Source of the DNA: CAZTDD01 sp964612675
Lineage (GTDB): Bacteria; Hinthialibacterota; Hinthialibacteria; Hinthialibacterales; JAKPRU01
Assembly (NCBI GenBank): GCA_964612675.1
Contig: CAZTDD010000035.1
Span: 1-52,720 of the forward strand
Direction: 5' to 3'
Length of the DNA stretch: 52,720 nucleotides
The notes beneath the pieces are model-generated. The model was not told where the DNA came from and did not search any database. It saw nothing but the letters and a program-made list of their open reading frames with translations. Made by a program: the position numbers and the translations under genes. How positions within the stretch are numbered: position 1 is the stretch's first letter; each line of letters begins with the position of its first letter. Positions 8,253 through 15,690 of the stretch are shown here, in pieces.

Positions 8253-8756
8253 ATGTCCGCTTCAGATTACCGTAAAAACGACCTCGACCTTCTTCGCAAC
8301 GTCAGCGACTTCCTGGCTTTCGAAGAAACCGAAATAGACGACACCGAAAACACAACATCGCATCACGACAATCTGGCGCAGATTCATCACGAATGGGAAC
8401 TCGCGAGCTTGCTCTGGGAGACGATCCAAGACGAGTTAATGAGTTTTCTTACACCGGAAGCCAGTGAGTCGGAGACCTATCGGTTCGTACACAACCAAAC
8501 GCGACTCGAAAACCTGTACCGAGAAGAGATCCTCGCAGAGATCGAGAAGAACAGGCGTTCGGATGACTGGGGATTGGAAGAGATCCAGTTGTCCGATACG
8601 GGTAGCCCGGAAAGGAACCCGGAGCGACGTCAACGCTCGCTCTACTACCCGAGCATCCGCGAACTGCGAGGACTGCCGCCGGACAAAAAGAGGCGCAGGA
8701 AGGAACGCGATCATTTCCTGGGGCGAGAGAACCCAAGACGTCCTTCTCTGAATTGA
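8253..8756 (+). CDS. hypothetical protein following flagellin 1
   Basis: A 167-aa soluble protein with no family I recognise. Residues 1-110 are acidic and predicted helical (EEILAEIEKNRRSDDWGLEE). The last 60 residues turn strongly basic (DKKRRRKERDHF, RENPRRPSLN). I chose ATG 8253 because GGAAGGG at 8237-8243 is spaced 9 nt before it; the reading frame is open further up but runs through the flagellin terminator hairpin. A position directly after flagellin suggests a flagellin partner such as a chaperone or assembly factor, but the sequence does not prove this. The strong charge split is the only notable feature. Confidence 0.6.
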   Translation: MSASDYRKNDLDLLRNVSDFLAFEETEIDDTENTTSHHDNLAQIHHEWELASLLWETIQDELMSFLTPEASESETYRFVHNQTRLENLYREEILAEIEKNRRSDDWGLEEIQLSDTGSPERNPERRQRSLYYPSIRELRGLPPDKKRRRKERDHFLGRENPRRPSLN

Positions 8757-9044
8757 GGGACGGGCAGTCCTCGGAAGACGCGTTCAAAGAACGAGAGTCT
8801 CGCCGCACCGAGTAGGAAACGAGCGAGCAACAGGACCGGAATCACTGTCATACAACACCGCGAATGCGGAAAGGGAATCGTACCGGAGAGTGTGTGATGG
8901 GTAATGTGCCGGAATCGTCTTCAAAAGACCAGCCGAGTAGGTACGCAGCTCGAACAGGCAACACAGCTGGTGCACAGAGGTCGGAACATCCCCGTCTCAC
9001 CATCTGCGGCGAGGAGCCGGCGCGGCGTAAGACACGGAGATTCT

Positions 9045-9308
9045 CAACCCCCTCTGAATCTGCTCCAGTCTTCCAGAAGTCTGAGACAAGTACGGAGGGC
9101 GGTTATACGAGTGATGTCTCGTGCATAAACGGTCAACCCCCTCCTGACCTCCCCCGATCTTCGGGGGAGGAACAAGAGGCAAGCATGTCTGGTCTGTTTT
9201 CTCCCCCAAAGATTGGGGGAGATACAGAGGGGGTTGACGACCTCACTTCCTGTACGCCGTGGACTTTCTGCCGCCTGGTCAGGTCTGGCGAGGATACAGA
9301 GGGGGTTG
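9045..9308. repeat. nested CAACCCCCTC / GAGGGGGTTG palindromic elements
   Basis: An intact inner copy spans 9132-9238. Its ends GTCAACCCCCTC (9132-9143) and GAGGGGGTTGAC (9227-9238) are perfect 12-bp inverted repeats. Inside are two hairpins, 9148-9170 and 9201-9221, with CTCCCCC arms. Flanking half-ends CAACCCCCTCTG at 9045 and ATACAGAGGGGGTTG ending at 9308 look like an older copy around it. An inverted copy with an extra hairpin is at 52572-52720. Confidence 0.85.
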
Positions 9309-9522
9309 TCTTCTCGGGAGTTGTGAACCGCATAGATGGTTGGCAACACCGGGCAGCAGGGGCAGCGATCGCGTGCGATCAACAGACAACGGATGACTTT
9401 TTGCCGGAACGTCGAGATGGAGTCGATATTCAAGAAAGAAATAGCTTCGAAAGATAAGGCAAACAACTTTGCAAGATAGAGAGAATGAAACCAAATAATC
9501 TACGCTCATGGAGGTGAAAACA

Positions 9523-9612
9523 GTGCTATCCCTCGATCTATTCAAAGCAATGCAGCGTGAACTGAAGTATCGATGGCGTCTCTTCATGCCTCGCCGTCTA
9601 GCGTACGCATAG
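9523..9612 (+). CDS. possible 29-aa peptide
   Basis: A GTG start at 9523 has GGAGGT at 9510-9515, an ideal ribosome binding site. It opens 29 codons, with LSLDLFKAMQRELKYRWRLF at residues 2-21 and a basic, aromatic tail ending RRLAYA. The peptide would be amphipathic and basic. It lies alone between repeats in the inter-flagellin spacer. Only the start signal supports it; it has no recognisable family and could be chance. Confidence 0.25.
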   Translation: MLSLDLFKAMQRELKYRWRLFMPRRLAYA

Positions 9613-10142
9613 CATGAGGAATCAGCGCCTGAAAAGGACAACATGACGCAGTAGAGAAGAAACAGATGAATTCTGCCTTCGGTCGGTCAGACGATCCGCC
9701 GATGAGCGGAGGTCTGAAGAAACTCGGCAACACTCTTGGAGGTCTGTCATGAGTTCGAAGAGATCGGACATCCTGACAATGGTCTATGGCCGGCCCGCGA
9801 GAACACGAGGATTAGACAGTGTTCCGTGGCGAGCCCAGTCCGCCTGTCTTACGGAAACAAAAAGGCAGCACGGGGTGGTGCGTCCGGTCGGACTCCAGCG
9901 AGTGAATGTTCGAGGACGAGTCGGAGACGTGTTCAGTAGATCTGCGAACGTCAAGGCCGGCTCCAGGATATCACTCGGTCTCTGGAGTCGGTTTTGTTCT
10001 CCGTATCTCGGAACCACGGGTAGCCGAATCTCGAAACCCGCTGTACAGCACCCACTGAAAGCTGGTGATTTCGGGGCTCTTGGTTCCCGGTTTCCGACTT
10101 CTGGTTTTCGATTGGCGCCTCCTAAGACGACAGCTGCGGAAG

Positions 10143-10218
10143 CGTCATTCCGAGGAGCGAAGCGATGCGGGAATCTCACGGTTGAACCGGAAAAGCGAGA
10201 TGGCCACGCTTCGCTCCC
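10143..10218. repeat. GTCATTCCGAGGAGC-type interspersed repeat, copy 1
   Basis: It starts CGTCATTCCGAGGAGCGAAG and contains GCGGGAATCTC. The partly complementary right half includes CCACGCTTCGCTCC (10204-10217). The terminal GATGACGG of the second copy (10732-10824) is missing, so this copy is right-truncated. Confidence 0.7.
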
Positions 10219-10234
10219 AAGCAAGGAATTGCTG

Positions 10235-10257
10235 GTCCAGGAGTTCAACTCCTGAAC
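10235..10257. repeat. 23-bp CCAGGAGTT palindrome, copy in spacer
   Basis: The arms GTCCAGGAGTT and AACTCCTGAAC flank a single C. It differs at one base from the copy at 18768-18790 that lies inside a reading frame. A related palindrome is at 50740-50760. Confidence 0.75.
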
Positions 10258-10600
10258 GGAACGCGAGAAGAAGATGGTGAGGACAGCTATGCGATTTGAT
10301 TTCTACCGAGAATCGTTAGGTGGTATTCAGTTCCAGAAGCAACCTGCCGATCACACAATGACAGAAACATCGTACAGAGACGGTAGGGACGAGCAGTTGA
10401 TGGCAGGGAATTCGATGTACGGCTCTGTTCTCGTCCCGGGTGGTTTCGGAACCTGGTCCGCCTTTGCGTGGGTCGAGACGGGACCGAGCCGCCGAAAAGG
10501 GGTCTGCGCCTATTTGCGAAGATTTCTTGCCGCTTGGAGCTTGCCGCACGTGTTCAGACGTTGGGCGGCTTCTCAGGCCTGAAAGCGTAGCCGTGTGGCC

Positions 10601-10670
10601 GGGAGGGCGAAGCTCCTGCTGAGCCGTATACCGAATCGACAACGCGGCTCGCCGGGAGGCTCGCCCTCCC
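10601..10670. repeat. GGGAGGGCGAA palindrome, second family member
   Basis: Left arm 10601-10626 starts GGGAGGGCGAAGCTCCTG and the right arm 10645-10670 ends GGCTCGCCCTCCC. The arms are nearly complementary. The loop carries ATACCGAA, which also occurs in the loop of 4139-4210 read on the minus strand. Confidence 0.75.
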
Positions 10671-10731
10671 AATCGAGATCGTCGCGTTTTGCCCTGAAGA
10701 AGAAGGGCAATGTTCGAAAAAGGCAACATAA

Positions 10732-10824
10732 CCGTCATTCCGAGGAGCAAAGCGACGTGGGAATCTCGGTGTTGGAACGCACAAAGAAAAGACCGCCACG
10801 TCGCTTGGCTCCTCGCGATGACGG
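10732..10824. repeat. GTCATTCCGAGGAGC-type interspersed repeat, copy 2
   Basis: A 93-bp element with 17-bp ends CCGTCATTCCGAGGAGC and GCTCCTCGCGATGACGG that pair at 15 of 17 positions. The next segments (GCGACGTGG and CCACGTCGC) also pair, so the whole unit folds into one long hairpin. This sequence type is a common intergenic repeat in uncultured bacteria. Confidence 0.8.
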
Positions 10825-11317
10825 AAAGGTAGAAGAAAGTGCATATATAGTTGTCTAGAGGCGGCGAGAATCCGCCCTTCTACAGCACCCAAGTAGACCA
10901 CATCCCGGCCGGGGACTGTTCAAGTGTTTTCGGAGGCACTCGCACAGGTCGACCGGTGGGATGAAAAAAAAGGAGGATACCCACGCAATCCGATCGGAGA
11001 GGCTAACACCCTCAACGATCACGGTCCGGCGTCAAGTCATGCCGGGCTAAGATGGACAAGTCGGCAGGGTTGTACCGTTGGTCCGTTCCGGGGCGTGGTT
11101 CGGCGTATTGGTGACGTGGGCCACGCAAGGATTGCCCGCTTGCGGAACCAAGGCCGTCAGACTGCGGCCCGGACCGGACAACCTACTCCACCGGTTTCCT
11201 TCCACTTGTTCATATCGCATTAGATCGGCTGCACGACGCGAGACGGGACTCGAACTTGCCTACACGGAGATCCCTGCGTTTTTGCAGACCGCTTCGAACG
11301 TCTAATTACTCGCGTCA

Positions 11318-11336
11318 GTCCCGAAGGAATCGGGAC
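11318..11336 (+). repeat. hairpin GTCCCGA-AGGAA-TCGGGAC in flagellin 2 leader
   Basis: Seven-bp perfect arms around the loop AGGAA. Its sequence is of a type I associate with dispersed repeats. The loop presents a GGA and the hairpin lies 68 nt before the flagellin 2 ATG, so it could also act as an extra CsrA-like site. Confidence 0.5.
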
Positions 11337-11356
11337 GACAAACGATTACAGCACCT

Positions 11357-11376
11357 GGTTGGCACGGATGCCGACC
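11357..11376 (+). promoter_or_regulatory. leader hairpin with GGA loop, candidate CsrA site (flagellin 2)
   Basis: GGTTGGCA (11357-11364), loop CGGA (11365-11368), TGCCGACC (11369-11376): an eight-pair stem with one G-U pair. The core GTTGGC-ACGGAT-GCCGAC is the flagellin 1 hairpin with its arms swapped around the identical hexamer ACGGAT. It lies 27 nt before the ATG. The ribosome binding site GGAGGA (11391-11396) gives a second GGA. Confidence 0.65.
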
Positions 11377-11403
11377 CGAACATCATTCACGGAGGAATGA
11401 ACA

Positions 11404-13965
11404 ATGAGTATCACTCGCATCAACAACAATATCGCTGCAATTAATGCAAACCGAAACCTGGCCGCCACCGGCTATAAGCTGCAGAAATCCGTCGAACGCC
11501 TGTCTTCCGGACTGCGAATCAATCGCTCCGGCGATGACGCTGCCGGAATGACCGTCGCCACTCGTATTCGTTCGCAGGTTACCGGTCTCAACCGCGCAAT
11601 CATGAACGCGCAGGATGGGATGAACCTGATCAATGTGGCGGAAGGAGCCCTTGAAGAGGTTACCGTCCGCCTGAATCGTATGCGGGTTCTCGCAGTCCAA
11701 GCGGGAAATACAGGCGTCAATGACGCTCAAGCCCGTCAAGCGTTGCAGGACGAGGTATTTCAGAGTATCGATGAAATCACCCGAATCGCCGAAACCACTC
11801 AGTTCAATACGAATTACCTTCTGAACGGCGATTTCGAGGTGGACTCACAGATTAAGCCCGGCCAGGACGGCGCGCAGAATTACGGTATTCACATCGACCA
11901 ATCGCCTACCGCGAACACGCTGACCAACGGATTGAGCTTCTTGAACGTTGTGAAGACAAAAGACGGACAGGAGCAGATCCTCGCCGGCGAATCGAAAGGC
12001 TCGAAGCAGACCATCAATATGGGGATCACCGACCAAACCGACATTGCGGTCAGTTTGGGAGTCTTCACATCGACGTACACAATTGATGGTACTGCCGGTA
12101 CCGCCGCTACTGTTCTTTCCGCTGGGTTCTTCCAGGGGGTATCCATGTTCAGTGGCGACACTATTGCCTTCCAGGGGGTACTCTCGGACGGAGTGACTGA
12201 ATTTGCGGGTGCCTATTCGATTGGCAACAATACGCTCGCAAACCTCTTGACCGAAATCAATTCGGCGATCACTACGGCACAGAATGCGCATTTCGGCACG
12301 GCGGCCGATGTCCCCGATTCATATAAAATCACCGCAGTTTTGGGGACGGGCACAAATGCCGGCAGAATACTCCTGCGAAATACCGCCAGGACGCACTCAT
12401 TGGCAAGTATAGATCTTGTTGTGTCCCGAACGTCGGGCTCCGGCGAACTCGTGGCCAAAGCCGACGGTGTGCTCCGCGGTGTGATCGGAGACGCCTCTGT
12501 GCTTAACGGCTCCGGTCAGGTAGGAAATGCGGTCACTGCCGTCACCGGATCGACCTTTGACAGCGGCCAGTTCACCATCTCGGTGGAAGACGTTGTCGGC
12601 TCGGTTCAGCGGAGCACAGAATCTGTGATCAGCTGGACGGACGTGAACGGTTCCATTCTCGATCAGGGCAGTTCGCTGGGGGCAGTCGCCTCGGCGGCCG
12701 TCATCAATGGATCATTCGTCAACGGCGTTTACACCGGTGGCACCACGCTGTTCCACAACAGCACGATCACGCTGAGCGGGGTCGAAGTGGATGGAACAAC
12801 GTTTGACGCCGTGTACACCCTCGACACCAATATCACGCAAGCAAGCGACACGGTTTTCAATGACTTCCGTTTCGGCACGCTGTCCGGACTGATCGAAGAA
12901 TTGAATTACCGGACTCGTTCGTACACCTTCTTTGACAACGGTCCCGGTGCTATACCCCTGGCGACATCGACGGACGGCGATCGGACTCGATTCGAGAGAT
13001 CCCAATTCACATACACAAACGGCGGCAATTTTCAGCTGACCGACGATATGGGGATCACCGACAGCCAGACGAGCTTTACCTTGACATTCGATCAGAACAA
13101 ACATCTCTTCGATGCGACGGCCAGCGCGGCCACCGTGCAAGATGACGCCGTTTTGAAGAGAGAAGGGTTCGCGGAAGCGGCCACGTTCAGGGCGAATGGC
13201 GGTGAGGCGGTCCGGGCGGAAGCTGGAGATGTGATCACACTCTACGGCCCCGAGTCAACGATCGACGGCGTTCCGACACCTCAAGTCACGCTGCGAGTCG
13301 GCAGCGGTTTCTCGATCGGGAACGATGTCCTCGAGGTGCAAGCACAAGAGTTTGTGGGCAGTTTGAACGGCGGGCCGGACGTAACATTCCGCAACGGCGA
13401 TCAGGACGTCGTGTTTGTTGATAATGGATCCTACCGCGAAGGAGTCGCGCGAATCCTGACTGTCGACTTCGACGCGATCATGGATATCACGCGAGCGGTC
13501 AACGGTGAACCGGATCCGGGAACAACAGTCGTGATCTCCACCGTGAACAGCTCGATGAACTTCCAAATCGGCGCGTTTGCCAATCAGAACTTCCGGATCA
13601 GTGTCGGCGATCTTCGGTCGACCAACCTTGGATTCGGTGAGGGCAGCGGCCGGACAATCTCCGATGTTGACATCACCACGGTCAGCGGTGTCAACGAAGC
13701 GTTGGAAATCATCGATGAAGCATTGGATCAAGTAAACCGCACACGGTCTTTGATGGGTGCGGCAACGAATCGACTCGAGTCCACTGTCGCGAACCTGTCG
13801 GTATCGGTGGAGAACCTGGCCGCGTCGGAGTCGCGGCTTCGGGACGCCGATATTGCGCAGGAATCCACTGAATTCACGAAGAACCAGGTCATGCTCCAGG
13901 CAGGCACATCGGTTCTCGCACAAGCGAACTTCCTTTCGCAGAATTTCTTATCACTACTCGGTTAG
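11404..13965 (+). CDS. giant flagellin 2
   Basis: An 853-aa paralogue of the flagellin at 5542-8124. It has D0/D1 at about 1-165 (SITRINNNIAAINANRNL, VERLSSGLRINRSGDDAAG) and about 770-853 (SRLRDADIAQESTEFTK, ending QANFLSQNFLSLLG). The roughly 600-residue central domain aligns with flagellin 1 through IAFQGVLSDGVTEFAG, VTGSTFDSGQF and VGSGFSIGNDVLEVQAQEF. The ends are more alike than the middle. ATG 11404 follows GGAGGA by 7 nt. I found no sigma-28 match upstream, so its promoter differs or is degenerate. A strong bidirectional terminator follows. Confidence 0.96.
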   Translation: MSITRINNNIAAINANRNLAATGYKLQKSVERLSSGLRINRSGDDAAGMTVATRIRSQVTGLNRAIMNAQDGMNLINVAEGALEEVTVRLNRMRVLAVQAGNTGVNDAQARQALQDEVFQSIDEITRIAETTQFNTNYLLNGDFEVDSQIKPGQDGAQNYGIHIDQSPTANTLTNGLSFLNVVKTKDGQEQILAGESKGSKQTINMGITDQTDIAVSLGVFTSTYTIDGTAGTAATVLSAGFFQGVSMFSGDTIAFQGVLSDGVTEFAGAYSIGNNTLANLLTEINSAITTAQNAHFGTAADVPDSYKITAVLGTGTNAGRILLRNTARTHSLASIDLVVSRTSGSGELVAKADGVLRGVIGDASVLNGSGQVGNAVTAVTGSTFDSGQFTISVEDVVGSVQRSTESVISWTDVNGSILDQGSSLGAVASAAVINGSFVNGVYTGGTTLFHNSTITLSGVEVDGTTFDAVYTLDTNITQASDTVFNDFRFGTLSGLIEELNYRTRSYTFFDNGPGAIPLATSTDGDRTRFERSQFTYTNGGNFQLTDDMGITDSQTSFTLTFDQNKHLFDATASAATVQDDAVLKREGFAEAATFRANGGEAVRAEAGDVITLYGPESTIDGVPTPQVTLRVGSGFSIGNDVLEVQAQEFVGSLNGGPDVTFRNGDQDVVFVDNGSYREGVARILTVDFDAIMDITRAVNGEPDPGTTVVISTVNSSMNFQIGAFANQNFRISVGDLRSTNLGFGEGSGRTISDVDITTVSGVNEALEIIDEALDQVNRTRSLMGAATNRLESTVANLSVSVENLAASESRLRDADIAQESTEFTKNQVMLQAGTSVLAQANFLSQNFLSLLG

Positions 13966-13995
13966 CGGTCCTTGGAGAAGAAGAAGAAATACCAA

Positions 13996-14034
13996 GGAGC
14001 GGGCGGCTGTCACGGGCCGCCCGCTCCGCCTTTT
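13996..14034 (+). terminator. terminator between flagellin 2 and mscS-type gene
   Basis: GGAGCGGGCGGC (13996-14007) pairs with GCCGCCCGCTCC (14016-14027) around an 8-nt loop, followed by GCCTTTT. The 12-bp GC stem with a T-run fits a Rho-independent terminator for flagellin 2. The convergent gene on the other strand ends at 14046, so it may serve both. Confidence 0.85.
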
Positions 14035-14045
14035 AAGAACGTTTC

Positions 14046-15491
14046 TCACGCGCGAGGTTCATCCCCGCTGTTCCTCGTGGAAATCCTGTCCCGCGTGCCG
14101 GGCAATCCTTGCGATGATTCATCTTTCTCAATGTAGATCGAGCGGGTCGGAAATGCGATTTCCAGGCCGAGTTCTTCCAGAATACGCATCACGCCCAGAT
14201 TGATCCGCTCTCGAACCTCGAGATATTCGTCCCAAATAATTGAGTTGGAGAAGTAATACAAGAAGATGTCCAGTGAACTGGCGCCGAAATCGGTAAACCG
14301 GACAATCATAAATCCCTGCCACACTCCCGGATCGTTCTTCAGGAGTTCCCGAATCCTTCTCAATACTTCTTCCATCTCATCCGGCTTGGTCTTGTAGGTG
14401 ACCCCGACGGTCATCATGATTCTGCGTACGGGGCGACGTGCCATGTTATCGATATCCCGGTCGACAATGGAGGAGTTCGGTACCGTGATGAGCGTTTTCT
14501 CGAAGGTGCGGATTTTGGTGCTGCGGAGGCCGACGGTTTCGACAATTCCCTCGGTGTCTCCCGCGACAATCCAGTCGCCGACGGAAAACGGCCGATCCAA
14601 CAACAAGACGACCGAGCCAAAGAAATTCTTTATCGTGTCCTGTGCGGCCAAACCGACCGCCAGGCCCCCGACACCGGCCGCCGCAAGCAGACTATTCACA
14701 ACGGTGTCGAACTGTAGGTAGTCCAGTCCCTGAAGCACAACTACAACAACAATGAAGACCTTTGCCGTACGCTGGCCGATGGGAAGAAACGTTTCGTCGA
14801 GACGACGGTCCGCCTTTCGCGCCCACTTGGAGGCCCAAATAATCAATACGTCCACCGTGCGCAGGAGCGCCCAGGCCACGTTGCCCAGAAGCAGCAGGTA
14901 CATCAGCGTCTTGAAGAAATGGCGGAACCGATCCAGGACGGTCTCGGGCGGGTCCGGCAGCAGCTCTCCAGCAAACAATACCTGAAACCCAACATAGATG
15001 CCGATCAAAGCCACGGCGAGACGGATACACGGCAGGAACGCATCAATGAGCTCCTCATCCAGCGTGGTTCGGGTGGCTCGGGCAGCGCGTTTCAGAAACT
15101 GAGCAAGAGCGTGCACGATTCTGTATCGAGAGAAAAGCGCAACAAGAACAATGAAAAAGGATAGTAGGTAGAGCCAGAAAGGACGCCCCCAAAAATTGCC
15201 GGTAGTTAAAGAGCTGACGGAATCGACAAGAACTCCGAGCGTGCTCTCTTCTCCACCTGCCACATCGACAAGGAGGTCTTTGGCATTTTCGATCGTTTGA
15301 GAGACGCCGCCAACGAGTCTCTGTGCGGCGTTGTCCACATCATCCAGGATGACACGTTTGGGTGTCGCCGCCTGAACAGTGGCGGGGGCCACTTCGGAGG
15401 CGCTGGACACGGATTCTGTATCTTGCGCCAGGAGTGGAGAGCCGCAAAACCATAACAAAGAATACGCTAAAAGAATCGCTTTTCTTTTCAT
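14046..15491 (-). CDS. MscS-family mechanosensitive ion channel
   Basis: A 481-aa inner-membrane channel of the MscS superfamily, which opens on membrane tension to release solutes under hypo-osmotic shock. An N-terminal Sec signal (KAILLAYSLLWFCGSPLLAQ) precedes a periplasmic segment. Membrane helices follow at about 103-120, 145-165, 195-220 and 250-275. The pore helix region (AAGVGGLAVGLAAQDTIKNFFG) and the beta-domain entrance (DRPFSVGDWIVAGDTEGIVETVGLRSTKIRT) are the family signature. The C-terminal alpha-beta cage domain runs to about 450. Convergent with flagellin 2; no link to motility is implied. Confidence 0.93.
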   Translation of the reverse strand: MKRKAILLAYSLLWFCGSPLLAQDTESVSSASEVAPATVQAATPKRVILDDVDNAAQRLVGGVSQTIENAKDLLVDVAGGEESTLGVLVDSVSSLTTGNFWGRPFWLYLLSFFIVLVALFSRYRIVHALAQFLKRAARATRTTLDEELIDAFLPCIRLAVALIGIYVGFQVLFAGELLPDPPETVLDRFRHFFKTLMYLLLLGNVAWALLRTVDVLIIWASKWARKADRRLDETFLPIGQRTAKVFIVVVVVLQGLDYLQFDTVVNSLLAAAGVGGLAVGLAAQDTIKNFFGSVVLLLDRPFSVGDWIVAGDTEGIVETVGLRSTKIRTFEKTLITVPNSSIVDRDIDNMARRPVRRIMMTVGVTYKTKPDEMEEVLRRIRELLKNDPGVWQGFMIVRFTDFGASSLDIFLYYFSNSIIWDEYLEVRERINLGVMRILEELGLEIAFPTRSIYIEKDESSQGLPGTRDRISTRNSGDEPRA

Positions 15492-15690
15492 TTGGAGATC
15501 AAATCGCTTCGATGAAACTGAGCCTCTGAAACACCGATATGAACGGTCCAGACGATTTCCAGCTTATCCGCAAGCCACAGAAATATCCGGCTCTTTCCGA
15601 AAGGACGTGTCTGCCGAGGTCTACTGAAAATCGTGTTCCATACACTACTCAAATCGCTCGTCCCGAAAAAGAGAGTCCCAAGGGTAAATC

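Larger units (their letters stand above)
8757..11403. other. gene-poor, repeat-rich spacer between the two flagellins
   Basis: About 2.6 kb in which no frame gives a convincing protein. It contains nested CAACCCCCTC elements (9045-9308), two GTCATTCCGAGGAGC-type elements (10143-10218, 10732-10824), one CCAGGAGTT palindrome (10235-10257), one GGGAGGGCGAA palindrome (10601-10670) and a short hairpin (11318-11336). It also holds three copies of TACAGCACC (10044, 10881, 11347) that echo the flagellin 1 leader, and the flagellin 2 leader itself. A few short frames have good ribosome binding sites, the best at 9523-9612. Confidence 0.7.

Noticed and set aside
8864..9457. 197-aa open frame across the CAACCCCCTC repeats
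   Set aside because: No ribosome binding site, low-complexity composition, and a third of it is palindromic repeat. It is most likely open by chance of the GC-rich repeat.
10020..10040. sigma-28 promoter around GCCGAATC
   Set aside because: A -10-like GCCGAATC is present, but 11 nt upstream is TATCTCGG rather than TAAAG.
9749..10255. 168-aa open frame with a GGAGGT ribosome binding site
   Set aside because: The start signal is good but the protein is Arg/Gly/Ser-rich without fold pattern. Its last third is the GTCATTCCGAGGAGC repeat and the CCAGGAGTT palindrome. I could not support it as a gene.
10274..10582. 102-aa open frame before the GGGAGGGCGAA palindrome
   Set aside because: Unnatural composition, weak start signal and no recognisable domain.
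11358..11375. sigma-54 promoter (TGGCAC followed by GCC)
   Set aside because: TGGCACGGATGCC looks like the -24 box, but the -12 TTGC is missing. The sequence is better explained as the leader hairpin shared with flagellin 1.
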